A DNA stretch of 62,859 bases from Phycisphaeraceae bacterium (GCA_020849625.1 JADLFV010000022.1:1-62859); one strand, 5' to 3'. Shown: positions 51,479 through 59,936, counted from the first letter of the stretch. Numbers and translations are program-made. The notes: generated by a model not told the origin, from the sequence alone.

Positions 51479-52687
51479 AAATACATCCTCATCATTCCCG
51501 ACGGCGCAGCCGACTATCCACTTGATGCTCTGGACGGGCAGACCGCGTTCGAGGCCGCCAAGACCCCGCGCATTGACGCCCTGGCGGCTACCGGGCGCAT
51601 GGGCACCGCCGTCACCACCCCGGCCGACATGCCCTGCGGCAGCGATGTCTGCTCCATGTGTCTGCTCGGTTACGACCCCCGCAAATATCACAAGGGCCGC
51701 GCGCCACTGGAAGCGGCTGCACTCGGCATCGAGATGGGCGCGTCGGACTGGATCTTCCGCGTCAACTTCGTCACCGTCATCGACGGCAAGATGCAGGACC
51801 ACTCGGCCGGTCACATCAGCAACGCCGAGGGCCGGCAACTGCTGGCTGACTTCGCCCAGCGCGTTGAACTGCCGGGCATGGAACTGTTCCCGGGTGTCAG
51901 CTACCGCAACATCATGGTCGATCGCTCCGGCGAAAGAGACTGGTCCGAGCTGGTCACCACGCCGCCGCACGACATTCCCGGCCAGCCCATGCGCAAGCAC
52001 CTGCCCATCGGCGGTGAACACGCTGAGCTACTGCAGCGGATGATCGCCGAGAGCGAAGTGCTGTTCGGCGATCACGAGATCAACGTGACCCGCCGCGAAA
52101 TGGGCGCGTTACCTGCCACGCACCTTTGGCCGTGGGGCCAGGGCACGCGGCCGAACATGCCCAGCTTCCACGACACGTTCGGCCTGCGCGGGGCCATGAT
52201 CACCGCGGTCGATCTGCTGGCGGGCATTGCTGCGTTCATCGGGCTTGATCGTCTCGATGTGCCGGGCCAGACCAGTTACCACGACAACGATTACGCCGCA
52301 ACCGGCCGTTACACCGTCGCCGCCATGGACAAGTACGACTTTATCTGCGTACACGTGGAAGCGCCGGACGAAGCGGGCCACGCCGGCGACGCTGCGACCA
52401 AGGTGGCTGCCATCGAAGCAATCGACCAGCACGTGGTGGGCCCGATCCACGATGCCTTGCAGCAGAAGTTTGCAGACGATTGGCGCATCCTGCTGCTGCC
52501 GGACCACCACACGCGGGTAGAGACGCGCAAGCACGATCCGACGCCGGTGCCCTTCCTGATGGCCGGCCGCAAAGTGAAAAACGTCCTGCAACGACCCTTC
52601 ACCGAATCCAACGCCCGCGCCAGCGACCTGCACGTCGCCCACGGCCACGAACTGATGGAATATTTCCTGCACAGCGGGTTGAAATAA
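51476..52687 (+). CDS. apgM: Cofactor-independent phosphoglycerate mutase
   Basis: 403 residues, archaeal-type ApgM. KYILIIPDGAADYP binds metal near the N-terminus; the nucleophile Ser is in MPCGSDVCSMCLLGYDPRKY, where usual relatives read SDVAN.S, so Cys has replaced Ala and Ser at two places. VHVEAPDEAGHAGD, LPDHHTRVETRKHD and THLWPWGQG complete the alkaline-phosphatase-like active site. It converts 3- to 2-phosphoglycerate. There is no Shine-Dalgarno sequence; the start is in the preceding repeat. Confidence 0.93.
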   Translation: MKYILIIPDGAADYPLDALDGQTAFEAAKTPRIDALAATGRMGTAVTTPADMPCGSDVCSMCLLGYDPRKYHKGRAPLEAAALGIEMGASDWIFRVNFVTVIDGKMQDHSAGHISNAEGRQLLADFAQRVELPGMELFPGVSYRNIMVDRSGERDWSELVTTPPHDIPGQPMRKHLPIGGEHAELLQRMIAESEVLFGDHEINVTRREMGALPATHLWPWGQGTRPNMPSFHDTFGLRGAMITAVDLLAGIAAFIGLDRLDVPGQTSYHDNDYAATGRYTVAAMDKYDFICVHVEAPDEAGHAGDAATKVAAIEAIDQHVVGPIHDALQQKFADDWRILLLPDHHTRVETRKHDPTPVPFLMAGRKVKNVLQRPFTESNARASDLHVAHGHELMEYFLHSGLK

Positions 52688-52820
52688 ACCATCACCACCA
52701 TCCAGGGGGAACTTTGCTCGACCCGGCGCATCCGATAGAACATGGCAGCCGCCCCCGCGTACCGGCCCGTCCCCGGCGCGTTGGCGGTCTTCGTCCACCC
52801 CACATGCAAGGAGCCTGTCC

Positions 52821-54242
52821 ATGAAATGGTCCGCCCTGCTGCTGCTGATCCTCTCCTGCCACGCCCTGGCTGAACCCGTCCAGATCGAAGCGGTTCCCAC
52901 CCGGATCGCAATGTTCAAGAATGGCTACGGCCTGATCATCAGCGAAGCCAGGTTGCCGGCCGGCGGTGAATCGTTCGTGCTTTCGCCCCTGCCGCGGGCC
53001 TGCTTCGGCACGCTCTGGCTGGGCTGGCCCGGCCTCGAGGTGACGCACGTGCGCAGCACCGAGGCCTGGGTCCGCCAGACCGTGTCGGCCGATCAAATCG
53101 AGCAAACCCTTCGTGAGAAGTTCGGCGCCGATGCCGATTTTGATCCGGCCGCCATCGCTGTCACCCGCCGCGTCAAGCAACCCGCGCTGGCATTCGATGC
53201 GGCAGCCACCGGCTCAGGCACCACCATCTATGTGACCTATCTGGCCCAGGGCATCGCCTGGTCACCCAGCTACAGCGTACACCTGTCGGATAACAGCGAC
53301 GACACCGCCACACTCAGTGCCAAGGCGGTGGTGGTCAACGACCTGCTCGATCTGGAGAGCACGGACGTGGATCTGATCGCCGGCTATCCCAACCTCCAGT
53401 TCGCACAAACGCCCAGCGCCATGTCGCCTGATCCGCTGCCCCAGTTGCTCAACCAGCTTCGCCAGGCCGGTCAAAGCGGTTTCAGCGACATGGAGAGCAA
53501 CCTGATGCGGCAATCCGTGGCCTACGAGCGCGGCGCTCCCGGAAGGACCATGCCCTCCATGCCCGGGACGCCCATCGCCGGTGAAGATGCCGAGGATTTG
53601 TACTTCTATCATCTGCCGGATGTGACGCTGAAGTCCCGGGAGCGCGGCTACTATCCGCTTTTTTCCGCCCAGGTCCCGGCCGAGCACGTGTTCACCTGGG
53701 ACATCCCCGACTTCCTGGACGCAAACAACATTTACCGCCAGGACGCCGCCGAACAGGTGGAAGCCGTCTGGCATGCCCTGAAGCTGACCAACAACACCGA
53801 TGCGCCCTGGACCACCGGCGCGGCGGTCACTTTCAGCGGCGAGCGCCTGCTGGGCCAGGACACGCTGCACTTCGTGCCGCCCAAAGCCTCCACGCGCCTG
53901 CGCATCACCCAGGCTGTCAGCATCGACGCCGAGCAGAACGAGTATGAGATCGAGCGCCAGCGAAATGCCGCCAACTTCCACGGCTACGATCATGACCTGG
54001 TCACCATCCGCGGCGAACTGAAAGTCACCAGCTACAAGAACGAACCGGCTGATCTGATCATCACCAAGCTCTTCAGCGGCGAATTGCTCGAAGCTGACGG
54101 CGAACCGCAAAACGTCACCCTGGCCCGCGGACTGCGCCAGATCAATCCTCGCGGCAAGCTGGAATGGACCGTCACCGTGCCGCCCGGCAAGGATCATGCC
54201 GTGACGCTGAACTACAGCTACAAGGTCTATACCCGGCGGTGA
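52821..54242 (+). CDS. Secreted DUF4139-like protein
   Basis: 473 residues with a signal peptide (MKWSALLLLILSCHALAEP) and AAGGAG upstream. The pattern YLAQGIAWSPSYSVHLSDN and AKAVVVNDLLDLESTDVDLI corresponds to the DUF4139 beta domain, normally 'GI.W.PSY...L' followed by a 'V.N.....DV.L..G' stretch. The C-terminal VTIRGELKVTSYKNEPADLI and GKLEWTVTVPPGKDHAVTLN is the sandwich typical of the same group. It is a secreted protein with unknown role, perhaps on the surface. Confidence 0.75.
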   Translation: MKWSALLLLILSCHALAEPVQIEAVPTRIAMFKNGYGLIISEARLPAGGESFVLSPLPRACFGTLWLGWPGLEVTHVRSTEAWVRQTVSADQIEQTLREKFGADADFDPAAIAVTRRVKQPALAFDAAATGSGTTIYVTYLAQGIAWSPSYSVHLSDNSDDTATLSAKAVVVNDLLDLESTDVDLIAGYPNLQFAQTPSAMSPDPLPQLLNQLRQAGQSGFSDMESNLMRQSVAYERGAPGRTMPSMPGTPIAGEDAEDLYFYHLPDVTLKSRERGYYPLFSAQVPAEHVFTWDIPDFLDANNIYRQDAAEQVEAVWHALKLTNNTDAPWTTGAAVTFSGERLLGQDTLHFVPPKASTRLRITQAVSIDAEQNEYEIERQRNAANFHGYDHDLVTIRGELKVTSYKNEPADLIITKLFSGELLEADGEPQNVTLARGLRQINPRGKLEWTVTVPPGKDHAVTLNYSYKVYTRR

Positions 54243-54245
54243 AGC

Positions 54246-54334
54246 TGTGTGATGGATGAAGGATGATGGATGATGTGAAGAACAGGCACGCCATTGCTGT
54301 CTTTCACATCATCCTTCATCCATCATCGATCAGA
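54246..54334. repeat. Paired inverted 7-nt-period repeat (GGATGAT type)
   Basis: The left arm (54251-54280) of GGATGAA/GGATGAT heptamers pairs with the right arm (54301-54331) across a 20-nt spacer. It lies between convergent genes; the stop of the GNAT gene (TGA at 54332-54330 on the minus strand) is formed within the right arm. Confidence 0.88.
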
Positions 54335-55031
54335 TATCTTCCTTCTTGCGCGGTTTGCCGAACTTCGGATCGCGGCCGTAGGTGTCCTTCCGCGCCGCCA
54401 ACTGGTGGTTGACCCACTCGATCAGCGCCGCGTGGCCCATCGATTCTTCATCGTGGTGCAGGTAGTCGCGCACCACGCCCAGCACGCGGAAGCCCTGCTT
54501 CAGTTGAAAGCTCAGCGTCGGGTCGCCGATGTCGCGGCGGATCACCTTGAGCACGTAGTCCTCCGGCGACATCTGCTGCTTGAACTTGCCGTAACCACGC
54601 AGGCGAGCCCCGGCCCGGATACGCAGCAGTCCCATCGAGCGCGTCAGCTCGCGGCGGGCGGCGTAGATTTTCTTGCCGATGCCCTTGCCCTGCCGCGTCG
54701 GATCGACCATCACTTCCGCACCATAGAGCGTGTGGCCTTCCGGGTCGTGATTGGTAAACATGCCCGAGTCGGTGAAGTCGCGCCAGTTGTCGTTGACTTC
54801 GTAGTCATCCCAGAGCACGACCAGGCTCGAAGCCATGCCCACCACCTTGTTGTCAGCCGAGTCGATCGCCACGAACTGGCCCTGGGGGAAAATGCTCAGG
54901 TGGCTGTGCAGTTGCACTTCGGTCCAGGGCATGCTGGTGGTATAGACGCGGCGGCAGAGGTCGATGATCTGATCGACGTCGCCAGCCTGCGTGTTGCGGA
55001 CGAACACGGACGCTGAGGATGTGGGGGTCAT
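54330..55031 (-). CDS. GNAT-family N-acetyltransferase
   Basis: 233 residues. ASVFVRNTQAGDVDQIIDLC starts the GNAT fold, and EVMVDPTRQGKGIGKKIYAA is the acetyl-CoA-binding motif A. The C-terminal extension (KFKQQMSPEDYVLKVIRRDI, LKQGFRVLGVVRDYLHHDEE) matches the acetyltransferase half of fused GNAT-nitrilase proteins. The adjacent gene encodes a separate nitrilase, so this looks like the split form. A TATAAT lies at 55076-55071, about 40 nt before the start, so it may also have its own promoter. Substrate unknown. Confidence 0.87.
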   Translation of the reverse strand: MTPTSSASVFVRNTQAGDVDQIIDLCRRVYTTSMPWTEVQLHSHLSIFPQGQFVAIDSADNKVVGMASSLVVLWDDYEVNDNWRDFTDSGMFTNHDPEGHTLYGAEVMVDPTRQGKGIGKKIYAARRELTRSMGLLRIRAGARLRGYGKFKQQMSPEDYVLKVIRRDIGDPTLSFQLKQGFRVLGVVRDYLHHDEESMGHAALIEWVNHQLAARKDTYGRDPKFGKPRKKEDI

Positions 55032-55071
55032 ACAGGCCTGGGGTTAAAGGTGGCGTTGTCGCCGCCGACCA

Positions 55072-55962
55072 TTATAACCGCACCGTTTCCAGCGTACGAA
55101 CCACCTCGGCCGTCGTGATGCTGTCGGTCAGAGGCAGCACGGTGCCGCGTTCACGGCTTTCCACGATGCGCTGCATGTCCAGGTCGCCGATGACCATCGT
55201 CTCCAGGTTGGGCTGGCCCTCAGCCACGATGCCGTCGCGGGCGAAGGCGAAGTCGGATGGCGTCAGGATCGATGCCTGACCATAGTTCAAACTCACAGCC
55301 GGGACGGTGGGCAGACTGCCGACGGTGCAGGCGTGGACCACGAACATCTGGTTTTCGATGGCGCGGGCCTGGACGCAGTAGCGCACGCGCAGAAAACCCT
55401 GGCGATCATCGGTGCAACTGGGCACGATCAGCAGATATGCCCCCTGCTTGGCAGCCGCCCGGGCCAGTTCGGGAAACTCCGCGTCGTAGCAGATGGTGAT
55501 CGCCAGCTTGCCCAGTTCAGTCTCGAACACCTTGAGCTTCTTGTGCGGGCTGACGAGCCATTCTTCTTTCTCGAAGCGGGTCATGTGCAGCTTGCCCTGC
55601 ACGTCCCACTCGCCGTGGGGCGAGTAGAGGTAGCACTCGTTGTAAACCGTCTGCTCATCGGGCGGATCGACCGCCGGGAGCGTGCCGCCCACAATGTACA
55701 TGCCGCTGTCGCGGGCCAGCTTCTTCATCAGCTCAACGATGCGCCCTTCCAGCCGGGCCAGGTGGCGGATCTGCTGGCTGATGGTCATGTGCGTGTCGTT
55801 GAGCGTGAGCAACTGACAGGTGAAATACTCGGGAAAAACCAGCAATTTTGCCTTGTAATCCTTGGCAGTCCACACCAGGGCCTCGACCTGCTCAGCGAAC
55901 TGCTCGAAGCGCTGCACGGGACGGATGTAGTACTGGAGACTGGCGACGCGGAGTGTGGACAT
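55072..55962 (-). CDS. Carbon-nitrogen hydrolase (nitrilase superfamily)
   Basis: 296 residues. The Glu-Lys-Cys triad is visible: Glu in KLLVFPEYFTCQLLT, Lys in VQGKLHMTRFEKEE and Cys in LAITICYDAEFPEL. ARAIENQMFVVHACTVGSLP is also typical. It hydrolyses an amide or nitrile of unknown substrate. In many bacteria this domain is fused behind a GNAT domain in one chain; here the hydrolase gene comes first, 40 nt before the GNAT gene. GAGGATT precedes the start. A repeat element lies directly upstream. Confidence 0.88.
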   Translation of the reverse strand: MSTLRVASLQYYIRPVQRFEQFAEQVEALVWTAKDYKAKLLVFPEYFTCQLLTLNDTHMTISQQIRHLARLEGRIVELMKKLARDSGMYIVGGTLPAVDPPDEQTVYNECYLYSPHGEWDVQGKLHMTRFEKEEWLVSPHKKLKVFETELGKLAITICYDAEFPELARAAAKQGAYLLIVPSCTDDRQGFLRVRYCVQARAIENQMFVVHACTVGSLPTVPAVSLNYGQASILTPSDFAFARDGIVAEGQPNLETMVIGDLDMQRIVESRERGTVLPLTDSITTAEVVRTLETVRL

Positions 55963-55969
55963 GGCGAAT

Positions 55970-56070
55970 CCTCATGGATGATGGATGATCGATGATGGAT
56001 GATGTGAAGGCCTTGCGCCTCGTTGCGCTGTCTTTGACATCATCCATCATCCATCATCGATCATCCATTC
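55970..56070. repeat. Paired inverted 7-nt-period repeat (ATGGATG type)
   Basis: The left arm (55974-56010) of ATGGATG/ATCGATG heptamers pairs with the right arm (56031-56068) across a 20-nt spacer. The stop codon of the symporter gene, and its last residues MDDR, are encoded by the right arm. Confidence 0.9.
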
Positions 56071-57433
56071 CCTTTCCCACGACCACCGCGCCGCAGGAGT
56101 CTGAAAAGATGTTAACGGCCGTGCGGCACATATCCAGCGGACGATCGAAAACAAACAGCAATCCAAACCCCGCGATCAGGGCCGGGGCGTCGGCCGGCAA
56201 CTGCTTCTGCACGCCCTGCAGGATCACCATGATCGCCACCAGCGACGCGGCCGGCACACCCGCCACGCCGATGCTCGTCAGCAGAGCCACCATCACGATC
56301 AGAAACTGCTGGCCGAACGACAGGTGCACGCCGAACGCCTGGCAGATGAACACCGCCGCCACGCACTCGTACAACGCCGTGCCGTCCATGTTCACCGTCG
56401 CTCCCAGCGGCAGCACGAAGCCGGCCGTCTTGTTGGGCACGCCCGCACGCTGCTCGACGCACTCCATCGTCACCGGCAAGGTGGCGCTGCTGCTGGCGGT
56501 GGAGAACGCCGTCAACAACGCCGGGGCCATCGCCTGGTAGTGTCGCAGAGGATTGACCCGCCCGAGCAGCAGCAGAATCGCCGGCAGCATTACGCCCATG
56601 TGAATCGCCAACGCCGCTAGCACCACGGCGGCGAAGCTCACGATCCCCCACACGAACTCGATCAGCCGCGAGTCCGGCCACAAGCGCGCCACCTGCTCGC
56701 CGATCGTGGTCGCAATCAGCGCCATCACCCCGATCGGCGCTAATGCCAGCACGATGTCGGTCACCTTCAGCGTCAGGTCGTAAACCGTCTGCACCAGGTC
56801 GATCATCGCCTTGGTGTGCTCGCCCGGCAGTCGCACCAGCACGTAGCCGCTGATCAGCGACACCACGATCAATCCCAGCAACTGCCCCTCAGCCGCGGCC
56901 GCCACCACGTTGGGCGGCACCATCTGCCGGAACACGTCCAGAAAATCGCTGCCGCCGCGCCCGCCCACCTTCTGCTCGATGGTCGCCTGATCCTCGGCAA
57001 AGGCGGTCAGGTCTTTGCCCTGCAGGATGCCCAGGCCGTCGCTGCCCACGCCCGGGCGCACCAGATCGACCAGCGTCAGCCCCAGCATGATCGCCAGCAG
57101 CGATGTGCACAGATAGTAAGTCAACGTGCGTAAGCCCAGCCGCCCCAGGCCTTCAGCCCGCCCGATGCCGATCACCGCCAGCACGATCGAACTGGTGACC
57201 AGAGGCACGATGATCAGGCGCAGCCCGTTGAGAAACAGGTCGCCGATCAGATCGAAAATCATGTACGCGGCACTGCCGGTGGCGATCCGGGCCGCCCGCG
57301 CGCCGGCCTCGGACGGGTCGAACGGCTGCGACAACTGCCCGATGGCCCAGGCCCCGATGAACACGCCGACAAACGCGCCCGCCACCATGCCCAGCAGGAT
57401 TTGCCAGTGCAGTTTCCAGCGCCAGATCGCCAT
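56054..57433 (-). CDS. Dicarboxylate/amino acid:cation symporter (GltP/SDF family)
   Basis: 459 residues from ATG 57433; the longer frame upstream is repeat-derived. Membrane helices and the re-entrant loop ALLTAFSTASSSATLPVTME with the serine-rich tip, then GFVLPLGATVNMDGTALYEC with the NMDGT motif, are diagnostic of the glutamate/dicarboxylate symporters. It imports glutamate, aspartate or C4-dicarboxylates with H+ or Na+. The tail GMDDR plus the stop is encoded by the repeat at 55,970-56,070, so the original C-terminus was probably different. Confidence 0.92.
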   Translation of the reverse strand: MAIWRWKLHWQILLGMVAGAFVGVFIGAWAIGQLSQPFDPSEAGARAARIATGSAAYMIFDLIGDLFLNGLRLIIVPLVTSSIVLAVIGIGRAEGLGRLGLRTLTYYLCTSLLAIMLGLTLVDLVRPGVGSDGLGILQGKDLTAFAEDQATIEQKVGGRGGSDFLDVFRQMVPPNVVAAAAEGQLLGLIVVSLISGYVLVRLPGEHTKAMIDLVQTVYDLTLKVTDIVLALAPIGVMALIATTIGEQVARLWPDSRLIEFVWGIVSFAAVVLAALAIHMGVMLPAILLLLGRVNPLRHYQAMAPALLTAFSTASSSATLPVTMECVEQRAGVPNKTAGFVLPLGATVNMDGTALYECVAAVFICQAFGVHLSFGQQFLIVMVALLTSIGVAGVPAASLVAIMVILQGVQKQLPADAPALIAGFGLLFVFDRPLDMCRTAVNIFSDSCGAVVVGKGMDDR

Positions 57434-57622
57434 GCTCGTTGTTCTCCGTCGAAGCGGATCGCGCAACAGGTGCCGCCATGATGACCTGCCGGCGGCGCCA
57501 GGGCAACCCGGGTCCGGCCCGGCCGGGTGCATGAGATCCCACGCGGGGGGGAGGGGGGGGCAAAAACTCGAAATCCAAAACTCGAAATCCGAAATAAACT
57601 CAAAACTCGAACAGAAAAAGCC

Positions 57623-57701
57623 GGGTGCCACGGCCCTTCAGGCCGTGCTGACCTGTTGCCTGTCTTGTCGCCAGGACACGGCCTGAAGGGCCGTGGCACC
57701 C
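57623..57701. repeat. 25-bp perfect inverted repeat
   Basis: The arms at 57623-57647 and 57677-57701 are perfect complements (starting GGGTGCCACGGCCCTTCAGG), enclosing 29 nt. This is the longest perfect stem noticed in the window. It is GC-rich and intergenic, and may be a transcription-blocking hairpin or a mobile palindromic element. Confidence 0.85.
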
Positions 57702-57772
57702 CATGGATAACTGGTGCAAGCATGCAATGGTCAAATCGATCCACCATCGAATATCCGCCGCTCACCCACCGC

Positions 57773-57801
57773 ATTACACAAAAGGCACGGTTGGTTATAG
57801 T
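57773..57801 (+). promoter_or_regulatory. Sigma-70-like promoter of hemC
   Basis: ATTACA (57773-57778, 4 of 6) and TATAGT (57796-57801, 5 of 6) are 17 nt apart. AGGAG at 57814-57818 then lies 8 nt before the TTG start at 57827, giving a leader of about 20 nt. Confidence 0.55.
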
Positions 57802-57826
57802 ATGGTTGACTTCAGGAGCACGCCCC

Positions 57827-58834
57827 TTGAGACGCAGTCGAAAACCGATCGTCATCGCCTCGCGCCGCAGCGCCCTTGCACGGGCGCAGAGCGAGCAGGT
57901 CGGCAATGCCTTGGCCCGACTTCATCCCAACCTCGACGTCGAATACCGATGGATCGACACCCAGGGTGATCAGGACCCCAGCGCCTCCCTGGCGGATCGC
58001 GGCGGCAAGGGTTTGTTCACCCGCGCCCTGGAGCAGGTCCTGCTGGCGGGCGATGCGGACATCGCCATCCACAGCCTCAAAGACCTGCCGGCCGACGTCA
58101 TGACCGCGGGCCTGACCATCGCAGCCGTGCCCCGCCGCGCTGACGTGCGCGATTGCCTGATCAGTCATCATGCCGCCACTCGCATCGAAGATCTGCCGCA
58201 GGGCGCGACGGTGGGCACCAGCAGTCCCCGCCGGGCCGCCCAGTTGCTGCGTCTCCGCCGCGATCTGCGCATCGAGCCGATGCGTGGCAATGTGGACACC
58301 CGCGTGGACAAGGTGCTTCAGCAGCGCGTCGCCGACGCCACGTTGCTGGCCGTGGCCGGTCTGACCCGCCTGGGCAAAGCTGAGCAGGCGCAGCACGCCA
58401 TTGATCTCGAGCAGGTGCTGCCTGCCGCCGCCCAGGGCGCGCTGGCATTGCAGTGCCGCAGTGACGATCACGTGACGCTGACCCGATGTCTGCCGATCAA
58501 CGACGCCGCCAGCGCCACCGCGGTTCACGCTGAGCGTCAGGTGGTGCAGATGCTGGGTGCTGACTGTCACAGTTCGATCGCGGTGCTGGCCGAGCCGGTG
58601 GCGATCGATCCCAAGAGCGTCAAGCGCAATGCCGACGCTCACTGGTTCCGTCTGCGCGTGCGCGTGATGTCGCCCGACGGCTCGCAGTGCCTGGAAGCTG
58701 ACGACCAGGTCAAGACCAAGGACCTGCGCCGGCTGGTCAAGCAGATGGTGGCCGACCTCCGACAGCGCGGGGCCGTGGGACTGCTGGCGCCGGCGAGAAC
58801 CGCCCCCACCCAGCCCGCCGCCAAGTCGGCGTGA
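57827..58834 (+). CDS. hemC: Porphobilinogen deaminase
   Basis: 335 residues if it starts at TTG 57827, chosen for AGGAG at 8 nt; no ATG lies in a suitable place. IVIASRRSALARAQSEQVGN opens the fold; HSLKDLPADVMTAGLTIAAV and GTSSPRRAAQLLRLR with LRIEPMRGNVDTRVDKV are the substrate-binding motifs. The dipyrromethane cofactor Cys is in MLGADCHSSIAVLAEP. It joins four porphobilinogens to hydroxymethylbilane in heme synthesis. Other hem genes are not adjacent. Confidence 0.94.
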   Translation: MRRSRKPIVIASRRSALARAQSEQVGNALARLHPNLDVEYRWIDTQGDQDPSASLADRGGKGLFTRALEQVLLAGDADIAIHSLKDLPADVMTAGLTIAAVPRRADVRDCLISHHAATRIEDLPQGATVGTSSPRRAAQLLRLRRDLRIEPMRGNVDTRVDKVLQQRVADATLLAVAGLTRLGKAEQAQHAIDLEQVLPAAAQGALALQCRSDDHVTLTRCLPINDAASATAVHAERQVVQMLGADCHSSIAVLAEPVAIDPKSVKRNADAHWFRLRVRVMSPDGSQCLEADDQVKTKDLRRLVKQMVADLRQRGAVGLLAPARTAPTQPAAKSA

Positions 58835-58842
58835 GGGCGGTT

Positions 58843-58990
58843 TAAAAAACTCGAAACTCGAAACTCGAAACTCGAAACTCGAGATAAATCCCAAACCCAA
58901 AACCTCAAAACAGACCTTAGTCTGTGGCTATTTCGTGTTCGAGTTTTGAGTTTATTTCGAGTTTCGAGTTTCGGATTTCGAGTTTCCTCA
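58843..58990. repeat. Paired inverted 7-nt-period repeat (AAACTCG type)
   Basis: The left arm (58847-58882) has five AAACTCG heptamers. The right arm (58936-58986) has TTCGAGT and related heptamers that pair with it. Between them is a short hairpin CAGAC-CTTA-GTCTG (58911-58924). It fills most of the 279-nt gap between hemC and tpiA. Confidence 0.88.
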
Positions 58991-59059
58991 GCCCCCCATT
59001 TCGACCCCGTAGGGCGGTCATGCCCCCTTCATCCCCCCGCCCCCGCCCAGCCTCCTTTT

Positions 59060-59068
59060 TGCTATACT
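59060..59068 (+). promoter_or_regulatory. Extended -10 promoter of tpiA
   Basis: TGCTATACT is an extended -10 element (TG, one base, TATACT). No -35 box is evident in the C-rich sequence upstream, as expected for extended -10 promoters. GGAG at 59101-59104 then lies 9 nt before the GTG start. Confidence 0.5.
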
Positions 59069-59113
59069 GCCCGGCTCGCTGGACTTTTTGAACGATTCCC
59101 GGAGCAGTCGGCT

Positions 59114-59878
59114 GTGGCACGCAAACCTTTCGTCGGCGGTAATTGGAAAATGAACCTCCACCAGGCCGAGGCCGCGCAACTGGCTGCGGCCCTGGTCCAG
59201 CAGATCGCCGCCGACACCAGCGTGGACGTCGCCATCTGTCCCGCCTTCCCCTACCTCGCATCCGTCGGCGAGCTCCTGTGCGATGCCGCCAGCCCCATCA
59301 TGCTCGGGGCCCAGGACTTCTACTTCCAGCCCAACGGCGCTTACACCGGCGAAGTCTCCCTCAGCATGCTCAAGGACGTCGGCGTCAAGGTCGTGCTGGT
59401 CGGCCACAGTGAACGCCGCCACGTGATCGGCGAGTCCGACGCCCTGATCAACGAAAAAGTGCTCGCCGCTCTCGAGGCCGGCCTGCACGTGATCCTCTGC
59501 GTGGGTGAAAAACTCGAACAGCGCGAAGCGGGTAAGACCGACGCCATCAACGCCGGCCAGATCGCCCTGGGACTCGCCGGCGTCAAGACCGCCCAGATGA
59601 AGCAGATCACCATCGCCTACGAACCGGTCTGGGCCATCGGCACCGGCAAAACCGCCACCCCCGCCGACGCTCAGTCCGCCCACCAGGGCATCCGTAAACA
59701 GTTGACCGCCCTCTACGACGCCTCCGTTGCCGGCTCCGTCCGCATCCAGTACGGCGGCTCAGTCAAAGCCTCCAACGCCAAAGAACTGTTCAGCCAGGCG
59801 GACATCGACGGCGGCCTGATCGGCGGCGCCGCCTTGAAAACCGACGAGTTTATGGCGATCATCAAGGCCGCCCGCTGA
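59114..59878 (+). CDS. tpiA: Triose-phosphate isomerase
   Basis: 254 residues from GTG 59114, which has GGAG 9 nt upstream and starts right at ARKPFVGGNWKMN, with the catalytic Lys. VLVGHSERRHVIGESD has the catalytic His and IAYEPVWAIGTGKTATP the catalytic Glu; RIQYGGSVKASNAKE and DGGLIGGAAL bind phosphate. A glycolytic enzyme. It is followed, after a small repeat, by secG, a common pairing in bacteria. Confidence 0.96.
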   Translation: MARKPFVGGNWKMNLHQAEAAQLAAALVQQIAADTSVDVAICPAFPYLASVGELLCDAASPIMLGAQDFYFQPNGAYTGEVSLSMLKDVGVKVVLVGHSERRHVIGESDALINEKVLAALEAGLHVILCVGEKLEQREAGKTDAINAGQIALGLAGVKTAQMKQITIAYEPVWAIGTGKTATPADAQSAHQGIRKQLTALYDASVAGSVRIQYGGSVKASNAKELFSQADIDGGLIGGAALKTDEFMAIIKAAR

Positions 59879-59920
59879 TGCGAAATGTGATTTGAGATTA
59901 ATATTCGACATTCGAAATTA
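59879..59920. repeat. Short 7-nt-period repeat between tpiA and secG
   Basis: ATTCGAC and ATTCGAA heptamers (59903-59919) and degenerate upstream units (GAAATGT, GATTTGA, GATTAAT) fill the 58-nt gap. GAAATGT... can pair partly with ATTCGAAATT. It is a small member of the same repeat class. Confidence 0.6.
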
Positions 59921-59936
59921 GCCCAAAGGATCTCCC

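Larger units (their letters stand above)
57434..57826. other. Repeat-rich divergent region before hemC
   Basis: This 393-nt gap separates the divergent symporter and hemC genes. It holds a single-arm 7-nt repeat (57563-57610, AAACTCG/AAATCCG units), a G-run of seven and eight at 57545-57560, a 25-bp perfect inverted repeat (57623-57647 with 57677-57701, loop 29 nt) and the hemC promoter near 57773-57801. No gene is seen in the gap. Confidence 0.6.

Noticed and set aside
58843-58990. CRISPR array suspected because of tandem repeats
   Set aside because: Units are only 7 nt, contiguous, and there are no unique spacers between them; no cas genes are present.
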